A stretch of DNA of 5,458 bases from an uncultured Bacilli bacterium (GTDB taxonomy: Bacteria; Bacillota_I; Bacilli_A; RF39; UBA660): assembly GCA_947627525.1 (NCBI GenBank), contig CANQWJ010000094.1, positions 1 to 5,458 of the forward strand. The letters are read 5' to 3'. The notes beneath the pieces are model-generated. The model did no database searches and was not told the origin of the DNA. It was given only the letters and a program-made list of their open reading frames with translations. A program made the translations under genes and the position numbers. The stretch's first letter is position 1, and every line of letters begins with the position of its first letter. Positions 1 through 5,458 of this stretch are shown piece after piece.

Positions 1-475
1 TAGCATCAACTTTAAGTTTTCCATCACCTGTAAACTTTGTCTCTTTAACATAGTTTCCAACGATACCATCTTCATAAGAATTATGTCCATAAACAACGTT
101 GTTACCATGTAACTCAACAGTAACATTTGATTGTCGAGGATCTTCTCCACACTTAGCTGAATTAAAGCAATCGATATCAGCGTCATCAGTAGGAAGAACA
201 ATCTTTCCGACAGTGGCATCCTTTAATTTTAATGTATAATCATGACCATCTTTTGTTAATTCCCATCCATTTTCTTCTAAGTTACCATAAGAATCAACAT
301 CTTTAAAATTATACACATTTTTGATATCTGTAAAGTCAAGTATTGGATAATTAATTCTATAATTGTTATCAGCACTTACACCCATTTCAAAAGTTGAAAA
401 TAAAATTAATCCACATAGTACAAAGGCTAAAATAATTCTTTCTTTTTTAACCAAAAAGTTTAATATTTTTTTCAT
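1..475 (-). CDS. Secreted beta-solenoid / carbohydrate-binding-like protein (3' end outside window)
   Basis: The frame is open from the ATG at 475 to the window edge, giving 158 codons without a stop, so the C-terminal part is missing. The start is supported by AGGGAG at 485-490, 9 nt upstream, and by a consensus promoter just beyond. Residues 1-35 look like a Sec signal peptide: Lys-rich N-terminus, hydrophobic core IILAFVLCGLILFS (14-27), and a likely cleavage site after VSA (33-35). The mature part contains short beta-strand-like turns such as YTLKLKDATVGKIVLP (80-95), NVTVELHGNNVVYG (117-130) and TKFTGDGKLKV (146-156). The alternation of 'xVxLxGxNxV' and 'TxFTGxGxLxV' strands is typical of right-handed beta-helix, Cthe_2159-like carbohydrate-binding or adhesin proteins of gut Firmicutes. 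That assignment is from memory of the pattern. Two cysteines (103, 109) could form a disulfide. It probably acts on the cell surface or is secreted; the anchor, if any, lies outside the window. Confidence 0.72.
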   Translation of the reverse strand, partial: MKKILNFLVKKERIILAFVLCGLILFSTFEMGVSADNNYRINYPILDFTDIKNVYNFKDVDSYGNLEENGWELTKDGHDYTLKLKDATVGKIVLPTDDADIDCFNSAKCGEDPRQSNVTVELHGNNVVYGHNSYEDGIVGNYVKETKFTGDGKLKVDA

Positions 476-503
476 TTCTTCTCACTCCCTTTTTGTATAC
501 CTA

Positions 504-533
504 ATTATATGCAAAAAAAGGCCATTTTGTCAA
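504..533 (-). promoter_or_regulatory. Consensus sigma-A promoter of the secreted-protein gene
   Basis: On the minus strand there is a perfect -35 TTGACA (528-533), an 18-bp spacer and a perfect -10 TATAAT (504-509). The predicted transcription start is near 497, leaving a leader of only about 20 nt before the ATG at 475 that includes the AGGGAG ribosome site (485-490). Both hexamers match consensus, so strong constitutive transcription is likely. I see no clear operator or riboswitch in the short leader. Confidence 0.85.
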
Positions 534-559
534 TCAAAAAGCATATTATTTTTTTAACC

Positions 560-585
560 AAAAAAGTGAAAGAAAATTCTTTCAC
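560..585 (-). terminator. Rho-independent terminator after the isoprenyl synthase gene
   Basis: The perfect inverted repeat GTGAAAGA-ATTT-TCTTTCAC occupies 566-585 (8-bp stem, 4-nt loop). On the minus strand it is followed by six T residues (560-565). It lies about 80 bp downstream of the synthase stop codon and just upstream of the next promoter, so it separates the two transcription units. The stretch between the stop and the hairpin (586-667) is low-complexity A/T runs with no other supported feature. Confidence 0.8.
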
Positions 586-667
586 AATCACATTTTTTCT
601 TTTACTTTCAAAGAAAATATTTTTGAACTTATTTTTTTTTATTTTTTTCTACCAAAAATTTCCAGTT

Positions 668-2035
668 TTAATTATCACGAATTTCAAGAAAAGTAACTAA
701 TCCTAACAATATTTCTTTGTAATTACTAGGAATATTATGATTTTTTAAAATTCCTTCACGCGTTTTATTAAATAGTTTGTTCATCGTCATAGTAGCATAT
801 TCTCTTGCTCCACTTTCACTGAAGATTTCTTTAACACGCTTTACATCTTTATCTGTCAAACTATTTTTACCATAGTATTTTCGCAATTCTTCTTTATATT
901 CCGTATTATTTACAACATAAGAATAAAGAATCGTTTGTTTATATTCCGAAATATCAGATGTCGTACTCTTACCTAAGTTCTTTGTTTCCCCAAAGATTCC
1001 TAATATATCATCTTTAATTTGAAAAGCTGTTCCTAATGGCTCTAAGACTTTAACGAGCGAACTTACAACCCGATCACTACTTCCTCCTAAAAGCATTCCT
1101 AAAGAACAAGGACCAACAATAGTATACCAAGATGTCTTTAAATCATATATTTCCATAATATCTTTTTCTAAGCATTTATTTTTAGAGTTATATTCTTCAT
1201 TAAAAGGTAAAATGACGTCAATTAGTTCGCCCTTCCCTGTATTTATGACAATGTCATTATAATACTTTAAAACTCTTCCTAAGTTCTTATCATTAATGTA
1301 ACTTTCAACAATGATATTATTCGCAAGATAAAAACCAATATCCCCAATACAAATACCAATTGATTTTGAAATATTTTTCTTTTTTTCAACAAAATCTTTA
1401 TCTTTTAAATCATATTTATCAAACTTTTCTTCATACTTTTTATGAATTGTTGTCTTTCCTCTTCGTAAATCAGCATTATCAATGATATCATCATGAATTA
1501 AAATAGAAGTTTGAAAAGTCTCATAAGCTGACGCTAGTGGCAAATAATAATTACTATTCTTTTTAGAAGCAATAGAATAACCTAAACAAATTAATAAAGC
1601 TCTTAAATATTTACCATTAGAATTCATATAAACCATATGATTTAGTGCATCTTTTACTAAAACATTATCACTATTTTTAATAAAGGTCTTATTCCATTTA
1701 ACCATTTCTTTTTCTATTTTTTTAACTTCTTCTTTATAGAAAAGATAAAATAGCGTCAAATTCTTATATTCAACAAGAGTCTCATACTTTATATTCTTAG
1801 TACCAATAATGACAATATTAGTATTATTTGTTATCTTTTTCTCTTTTTTTAAAAAGTCATAATAATCACTTATATCATTACAAATAACAACTTTACTCTT
1901 TTGATTCCAAAGACTAAATAAATCACCAACATTACTACTATCAACATCATTGACAATGATGACATACTCGGTATTCTTAGCTACTTTATCATTATATTTT
2001 ATTTCATTACTATTTTTTTTAGGAATTAAAACCAT
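668..2035 (-). CDS. Trans-isoprenyl (polyprenyl) diphosphate synthase with N-terminal extension
   Basis: This enzyme should condense isopentenyl diphosphate with allylic diphosphates to make a linear prenyl diphosphate in the cytoplasm. All family motifs are present in the 455 residues: GKxxR (141-145), the first Asp-rich motif DDIID (182-186) followed by RRGK (191-194), GD (231-232), KT (300-301), and the second motif QIKDD (339-343). The residue five before the first Asp is Ser177 with Ile178 next to it. There is no aromatic floor and no two-residue insertion in DDxxD, which hints at a product longer than C15; the exact length cannot be read. Two oddities stand out. Residues 1 to about 115 form an extra alpha/beta region before the usual fold. 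A Lys-rich insertion of about 20 residues lies between His198 and GD. The start has AAGGAG (2045-2050) 9 nt upstream, and no comparable site precedes the internal Met111, so the long form is probably real. The gene is monocistronic by its flanking promoter and terminator. Confidence 0.9.
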   Translation of the reverse strand: MVLIPKKNSNEIKYNDKVAKNTEYVIIVNDVDSSNVGDLFSLWNQKSKVVICNDISDYYDFLKKEKKITNNTNIVIIGTKNIKYETLVEYKNLTLFYLFYKEEVKKIEKEMVKWNKTFIKNSDNVLVKDALNHMVYMNSNGKYLRALLICLGYSIASKKNSNYYLPLASAYETFQTSILIHDDIIDNADLRRGKTTIHKKYEEKFDKYDLKDKDFVEKKKNISKSIGICIGDIGFYLANNIIVESYINDKNLGRVLKYYNDIVINTGKGELIDVILPFNEEYNSKNKCLEKDIMEIYDLKTSWYTIVGPCSLGMLLGGSSDRVVSSLVKVLEPLGTAFQIKDDILGIFGETKNLGKSTTSDISEYKQTILYSYVVNNTEYKEELRKYYGKNSLTDKDVKRVKEIFSESGAREYATMTMNKLFNKTREGILKNHNIPSNYKEILLGLVTFLEIRDN

Positions 2036-2062
2036 CTAAAACAACTCCTTAGTACTAAATTG

Positions 2063-2092
2063 ATTGTAACATTTTTTGTATAGTTAAGTAAA
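2063..2092 (-). promoter_or_regulatory. Extended -10 promoter of the isoprenyl synthase gene
   Basis: The minus strand carries TACAAT (2063-2068) preceded by TGT, giving an extended -10 (TGTTACAAT). A 4/6 match to the -35, TTTACT, lies at 2087-2092 with an 18-bp spacer. Transcription would start near 2056, just upstream of AAGGAG (2045-2050) and the ATG at 2035. The -35 abuts the T tract of the preceding gene's terminator, so termination and re-initiation share an 85-bp gap. Confidence 0.6.
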
Positions 2093-2094
2093 TT

Positions 2095-2122
2095 AAAAAA
2101 AGAAAAAAGACTAAAAAGTCTT
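2095..2122 (-). terminator. Rho-independent terminator overlapping the EEP hydrolase stop codon
   Basis: The hairpin AAGACT-TTTT-AGTCTT spans 2107-2122, with a 6-bp stem and 4-nt loop. It is followed on the minus strand by a long T-rich tract (2095-2106, twelve residues with a single C). The first arm includes the last two bases of the TAA stop codon (2121-2123). The stem is short, but the T tract is strong and the position at the gene end is exact. Confidence 0.72.
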
Positions 2123-2915
2123 ACTTTGATACTTTGACAATAATGGGATAGTGATCACTAAAACTATCCAAATACTTATCGGTCGCAATCTCTATTTCTT
2201 CTATTTTCCATTCTTTAGGAACAAAGATGTGATCGATTGGTAACTTATCTTCTTGATATTTATAAGTTTTTTTAGTATTAGGTACACGTTTATAACCAAT
2301 ACATTCCAAATTGATGACAAATTTATTAAATCTTGGCATGTTTACGGCCATATTGAAGTCCCCTGTTAAAATGACGGGATATTTAGATTTCTCAATTAGT
2401 TTATGAAGATAGTTTAATTGTCTTATTTGAATGATGCTCAAACGATGATCAAGATGCGTATTGATAAAATTGACAGTACCAAAATCTTTTATTTCGATTA
2501 GGGCTGTGGTAACGACGCGTGGGCGAATTGATTTTAGTTTTAAGCCTCTTATGACATCTTTAAAGTTTTTAGGAAACCAGGGCATTGTTGTCGTTTTACT
2601 TCTTAGCACTTTGTGTTTAGTAATAATACTAACCGTTTCATTAAAGCGATCTAAAATTTGAAACTTTTGAACTAATTTACTATGACCATAACGATAATCA
2701 CCAAATATTTTATAATCAGGCAATAAAGTCTTTTTTAATCTTTCAATAAAAGGACGAACTAACTCTTGGGTTCCTAAAATATCAACATTATTACGATTTA
2801 GAAACTCTTTTAATATTAAAGTATTATCATTTCCTTTATCATCTAATCCATCATAATCAGGTATTTTATATTTATTTTGGACATTCATACTCCCAATAAT
2901 GATACTCTTTTTCAT
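2121..2915 (-). CDS. Endonuclease/exonuclease/phosphatase (EEP) family hydrolase
   Basis: This is a 264-residue, metal-dependent phosphoesterase of the DNase I-like EEP superfamily, with the normal length for a single-domain member. The catalytic set appears complete: Asn11 (GSMNVQN), Glu51 in GTQE, Arg133 in RPRVV, NTHLDH (152-157), GDFN (185-188), DH (228-229) and SDHYP (253-257). It has no signal peptide or membrane segment, so it should be cytoplasmic. Superfamily members cleave DNA, RNA, phosphoinositides or sphingomyelin; the motifs do not settle which substrate applies here. The start is supported by AAAGGAG (2923-2929), 7 nt upstream of the ATG. Only 29 bp separate it from the upstream deoxyribonucleotidase gene, with no terminator between, so the two are likely co-transcribed. 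This suggests a nucleotide or nucleic-acid substrate, but that is inference from position. A terminator overlaps its stop codon. Confidence 0.88.
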   Translation of the reverse strand: MKKSIIIGSMNVQNKYKIPDYDGLDDKGNDNTLILKEFLNRNNVDILGTQELVRPFIERLKKTLLPDYKIFGDYRYGHSKLVQKFQILDRFNETVSIITKHKVLRSKTTTMPWFPKNFKDVIRGLKLKSIRPRVVTTALIEIKDFGTVNFINTHLDHRLSIIQIRQLNYLHKLIEKSKYPVILTGDFNMAVNMPRFNKFVINLECIGYKRVPNTKKTYKYQEDKLPIDHIFVPKEWKIEEIEIATDKYLDSFSDHYPIIVKVSK

Positions 2916-2944
2916 AAAATCACTCCTTTAAACAACTAAGAAGT

Positions 2945-3916
2945 TTAATTAATGCTCTTTTTCTTAACCTTAGGTTTTTCTTCATCTAATGATTCTAAAA
3001 CTTTTATATCACAACCGCACCCATCATATTTAAAAGCTCGTTCTCTTTCTGATACTTTAAATAAATCCCAATACTTATTTTTTAAGTGATAAGTTACGAT
3101 ACCTCTTGGCGTATTGATACCGGCAATAAAGTCACCATTAAACATTGGATCATTTTCTTCATCATAATGTTTTCTACTCTTCCATGAAAGATGAGGAAAA
3201 CTATTACATAAAGCAGCAAACAAATAAGCTCTTTCTTCATACAAATCACCAAAGGTATGATGACCATCACTAACCATCTTTTTATTAATTGTTCCCTCGC
3301 TTGCTAATCTTTGAATCATTTCATTTAATTCGGAAATAGGACTAGTTTCAGGAAAGTCATACCCATCAAGTAAAACTTTACCAATATCCGCCCAATTATT
3401 GACACGAACGATACCACTTTGACGTAGTTCTTCATCAGTTAAAGTCTTGTTGTGATACGCTGTAAAAAGTAACTTCTTTTTAGCACCCATCAAATTGGAT
3501 ACTTTATCATCGATTTTAATATCACCCTGGACAACAGATTTATCAGCAGTAAAAATATATTGTCTAGGATCTAAAAAATCTAGTTTTTCATATAGAAAAT
3601 TAAATTTATTTCTTAAATTATCCCCAGCTGAAGAAATCATCTCACGCCAAATATAATCAGTACATATATACACATTATAATGTTCTTGTAATCTTTTTAA
3701 AACATCATAACATCCTGGAACTAAAACCGAATTCTCATAAATATTTTCTTTACGAAACTGTTCAAAAAAAGCATCTTTTTGATCTCCTAATAAATCTTGC
3801 AGATAATAACCAACTTGCCCTGAAAGATCTAGTTTTAGACCAAGATATTTTTCTACTTTTGCGACAAAGTCAACATTAGTAATGACTTCATCCATATCAA
3901 CCAAAATCGTTTCCAT
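2945..3916 (-). CDS. 5'(3')-deoxyribonucleotidase (HAD family) fused to a phage-like C-terminal domain
   Basis: Residues 1 to about 185 (323 in all) are a HAD-type nucleotidase of the NT5C class, expected to dephosphorylate deoxyribonucleoside monophosphates. Visible motifs are DMDEV (7-11: nucleophile Asp7, acid/base Asp9), motif II Thr86 in ICTD, motif III Lys126, and motif IV GDIKIDD (131-137) with Asp136/Asp137. After a linker containing FPETSPISEL (188-197) comes a second domain, about 205-300. It carries SDGHHTFGDLYEER (216-229), W245, MFNGDF (258-263), YH (276-277) and W283, a pattern I recall from uncharacterised phage proteins. Its function is unknown. The tail has a CxC (300, 302) and is Lys-rich. 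I chose the ATG at 3914-3916 because the SD-like AGAGGG is 6 nt upstream. An in-frame ATG at 3920-3922 touches that SD and would add only Met-Asn. The gene starts a probable two-gene operon with the EEP hydrolase. Confidence 0.85.
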   Translation of the reverse strand: METILVDMDEVITNVDFVAKVEKYLGLKLDLSGQVGYYLQDLLGDQKDAFFEQFRKENIYENSVLVPGCYDVLKRLQEHYNVYICTDYIWREMISSAGDNLRNKFNFLYEKLDFLDPRQYIFTADKSVVQGDIKIDDKVSNLMGAKKKLLFTAYHNKTLTDEELRQSGIVRVNNWADIGKVLLDGYDFPETSPISELNEMIQRLASEGTINKKMVSDGHHTFGDLYEERAYLFAALCNSFPHLSWKSRKHYDEENDPMFNGDFIAGINTPRGIVTYHLKNKYWDLFKVSERERAFKYDGCGCDIKVLESLDEEKPKVKKKSIN

Positions 3917-3922
3917 ATTCAT

Positions 3923-3928
3923 CCCTCT
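3923..3928 (-). promoter_or_regulatory. Ribosome binding site that decides the nucleotidase start
   Basis: AGAGGG on the minus strand lies 6 nt before the ATG at 3914-3916 but directly abuts the ATG at 3920-3922 with zero spacing. Normal Shine-Dalgarno spacing (about 5-9 nt) therefore favours the inner start, which makes the protein two residues shorter. Confidence 0.65.
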
Positions 3929-3939
3929 ATTACATATTC

Positions 3940-3948
3940 ATTATAACA
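3940..3948 (-). promoter_or_regulatory. Extended -10 promoter of the nucleotidase-EEP operon
   Basis: The minus strand reads TGTTATAAT, a perfect -10 hexamer (3940-3945) with the TG extension upstream. No good -35 lies at 16-18 bp; the nearest is TTATCA at a 19-bp spacing. This is typical of an extended -10 promoter that needs little -35 contact. Transcription would start around 3933, giving a leader of under 20 nt. Confidence 0.65.
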
Positions 3949-3970
3949 TACACTATCAATTATATGATAA

Positions 3971-4008
3971 AGAAAAGAAAAAAACATTCTTATAATTAAA
4001 AATGTTTT
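3971..4008 (-). terminator. Rho-independent terminator after the ABC exporter gene
   Basis: On the minus strand AAAACATT pairs with AATGTTTT (outer arms 4001-4008 and 3981-3988). Three more pairs extend inward, one of them G-U, to give an 11-bp stem with loop AATTAT (3992-3997). A T-rich tract follows (3971-3980, interrupted by C). The stem contains a single G-C pair, so folding is weak, but its position 18 bp after the stop codon and its T tract fit an intrinsic terminator. Confidence 0.7.
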
Positions 4009-4026
4009 GATATTTTAAACTTATAT

Positions 4027-5458
4027 TTATTTTAATTTTCCTTTATACATGTCTTGAAAAATACCAGGATTTGCGATTAATTCATCATACTTCCCTGTTT
4101 GAACAATTTTTCCTTTATCAAATACTAAGATAGAATCACAGTTTTCCAAAGTTGTTAGGCGATGGGCAATGGAAAGAATTGTTATCTTTTCTTCTTGTTG
4201 TAACTTTTCAATTTCTTTTTGAATGAACTTTTCGGTTGTATTATCAAGAGCACTCGTTGCTTCATCCAAAATGAGAATTTGCGGCTTTCTTAAAAAGACA
4301 CGAGCAATGGCAATTCGCTGTCTTTGACCACCAGAAAGATTACTACCACCTTCCGCTAAAACGGTTTCATAACCATTAGGCAAACTATCGATATAATCAG
4401 TAAGTGATGCTTTACTTGCTGCTTCTTTGATTTCTTCGTCAGTAACTTTGCGATTAACCCCATAACAAATATTTTCCTTAATGGTTCCAGCAATTAAGAA
4501 AGGACTTTGGGGAACAAGAGCAATCAACTTAGCTAAATCACGACGTGTCAAACTGTTTAAGTCTTGATTGTCGATAAAAATGTTACCACTTGAATTTTTC
4601 TCTAACTTTGTAAGAAGTTTTATAAATGATGACTTACCGCAACCCGATGGGCCAGCAATACCAATGAATGATCCCTTTTTAATATTTAGATTTAAGTCAT
4701 CAATTACTTTTTTAGAATTCTTCTTATAGGAAAAATCAACGTTTTCAACACAAATATAACTCGTCTTTCTAGTTATTTCTTCCTTCTTGGTAGGTTTATA
4801 AGAAAAGTCTTTCTCTAAATCAATAATATTAAAGTATTCACGAGCAAGTATCGTTGACTCTGACAATTCATCAAAAATGCGATGAAGTTCACGAAGTGGT
4901 GTCGTTAACTGCGTAAAACAAAGATATGATGTTAAAACAGTACCAACACTTATTATCCCTTCACCAGCAAGGTATGCTGACATACCAATTACTAAGACAG
5001 TAAAAAGTGCTTCATTACAAAATTTTAAACAATCATAAAAAGCCATAGCCTTATGATGTTTCATTTCTTTTGCTCGTAATACTTCTGATTTATCCGTAAA
5101 ACGATTTACTTCGGTTTCAGCATTATTAGTAACACGAATGACTTCGATTCCATTCATGAGTTCAACCGTCGTTCCATCCATTGATGCTTTTTCTTCCATC
5201 AATTCTACTCTTATTCCCTTTTGGGTTGATATTTGACGGAAGATGATGATAACTCCTATAGGAATAACAAATAACATCAATGTTGATAAATAAAATGGTA
5301 ACTTACTATATATGACAATGATTGCCGCTACACCACTAAAAATAGCTGGTGCAAAATCCATAAATAACAATTTTAATAGTCTAATTGTTCCCTCTAAACT
5401 ACGATTTAAACGCCCATGAATATTCCCTGTCATATTCTCTTTAAAATAACTCAATGGA
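4027..5458 (-). CDS. ABC exporter, fused membrane and ATPase domains (5' end outside window)
   Basis: The frame stays open to the window edge. A TTG at 5452-5454 could be read as a start, but the sequence around it (PLSYFKENMTG) is the standard interior of an exporter membrane domain. The gene therefore lacks roughly its first 100 codons, including TM1-2. Counting from that TTG, hydrophobic segments near 34-50, 53-73, 148-164 and 167-185 would be TM3-TM6. The nucleotide-binding domain (about 233-475) is complete: A-loop Tyr243, Walker A GPSGCGKSS (268-276), Q-loop Gln316, signature LSGGQ (373-377), Walker B ILILDE (393-398) with catalytic Glu398, D-loop SALD (401-404), and switch His431. It is an ABCB/multidrug-type exporter half that must dimerise, either with itself or with a neighbour. 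Its ATP site is canonical on both signature and glutamate, which suits a homodimer. The substrate cannot be inferred; no cargo gene follows, and a terminator closes the unit. Confidence 0.93.
   Translation of the reverse strand, partial: PLSYFKENMTGNIHGRLNRSLEGTIRLLKLLFMDFAPAIFSGVAAIIVIYSKLPFYLSTLMLFVIPIGVIIIFRQISTQKGIRVELMEEKASMDGTTVELMNGIEVIRVTNNAETEVNRFTDKSEVLRAKEMKHHKAMAFYDCLKFCNEALFTVLVIGMSAYLAGEGIISVGTVLTSYLCFTQLTTPLRELHRIFDELSESTILAREYFNIIDLEKDFSYKPTKKEEITRKTSYICVENVDFSYKKNSKKVIDDLNLNIKKGSFIGIAGPSGCGKSSFIKLLTKLEKNSSGNIFIDNQDLNSLTRRDLAKLIALVPQSPFLIAGTIKENICYGVNRKVTDEEIKEAASKASLTDYIDSLPNGYETVLAEGGSNLSGGQRQRIAIARVFLRKPQILILDEATSALDNTTEKFIQKEIEKLQQEEKITILSIAHRLTTLENCDSILVFDKGKIVQTGKYDELIANPGIFQDMYKGKLK

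Noticed and set aside
363..557. Plus-strand open frame of 64 codons
   Set aside because: It runs antisense through the signal-peptide region and promoter of the secreted-protein gene, has low-complexity composition, and has no supporting ribosome site.
446..567. Repeated TTAACCAAAAA-type string near 449 and 555
   Set aside because: The match is short and A/T-rich, with one copy inside a coding region and one beside a terminator; chance in this composition explains it.
600..660. Possible second hairpin (TTCAAA / TTTGAA) downstream of the isoprenyl synthase
   Set aside because: There are only six paired bases in a low-complexity A/T stretch, far weaker than the perfect hairpin at 566-585.
509..700. 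Plus-strand open frame of 63 codons
   Set aside because: It covers the A/T-rich intergenic terminator region; the Lys/Phe/Ile-rich product reflects base composition and not a protein.
2461..2661. Plus-strand open frame of 66 codons
   Set aside because: It lies entirely antisense to the EEP hydrolase, whose catalytic motifs are intact, so it is a shadow frame.
668..3922. Mycoplasma-type genetic code (TGA as Trp), suggested by the AT-rich Mollicute-like sequence
   Set aside because: The tryptophans checked in the synthase, EEP hydrolase and nucleotidase are TGG, and complete frames contain no TGA codons.
5452..5454. TTG as the true start of the ABC exporter
   Set aside because: The protein would begin in the middle of the membrane domain, lacking TM1-2, and the frame is still open at the window edge. 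It is an internal Leu codon of a gene cut by the boundary.

Overview
The window is very AT-rich and compact, and all five genes lie on the minus strand. Shine-Dalgarno sites are strong, promoters are sigma-A type, and terminators are short AT-rich hairpins with T tracts. Every stop codon visible in the window is TAA. The tryptophan codons I checked in three of the genes are TGG, so nothing points to a reassigned TGA. This fits a low-GC Firmicute or Tenericute-like member of the Bacilli using the standard bacterial code. The genus cannot be named from this sequence.

Read in the direction of transcription (right to left), the layout is as follows. (1) 5458-4027 is the 3' part of an ABC exporter gene (half of the membrane domain plus a complete ATPase domain), closed by a hairpin terminator. 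(2) 3916-2945 encodes a HAD-type 5'(3')-deoxyribonucleotidase with an extra C-terminal domain of about 110 residues that resembles domains I recall from phage proteins. (3) 2915-2121 encodes an endonuclease/exonuclease/phosphatase (EEP) family hydrolase. It follows the nucleotidase by only 29 bp, so the two probably form one operon with its own promoter, and a terminator overlaps the EEP stop codon. (4) 2035-668 encodes a trans-isoprenyl diphosphate synthase with an unusual N-terminal extension of about 115 residues, transcribed from its own promoter and followed by a terminator. (5) 475-1 is the 5' end of a secreted protein with a signal peptide and a probable beta-solenoid, carbohydrate-binding-like repeat region. 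It sits behind a perfect consensus promoter.

The genes do not form one obvious pathway. The only clear functional pairing is the nucleotidase with the EEP hydrolase, both metal-dependent phosphoesterases. The isoprenyl synthase would serve lipid-carrier or quinone-type metabolism. The exporter and the secreted protein are envelope functions. I see no CRISPR array, tRNA, rRNA, insertion sequence or riboswitch. The most unusual points are the two non-standard domain architectures (nucleotidase plus phage-like domain, and isoprenyl synthase plus N-terminal domain). I do not see convincing evidence of a wholly new multi-gene system.
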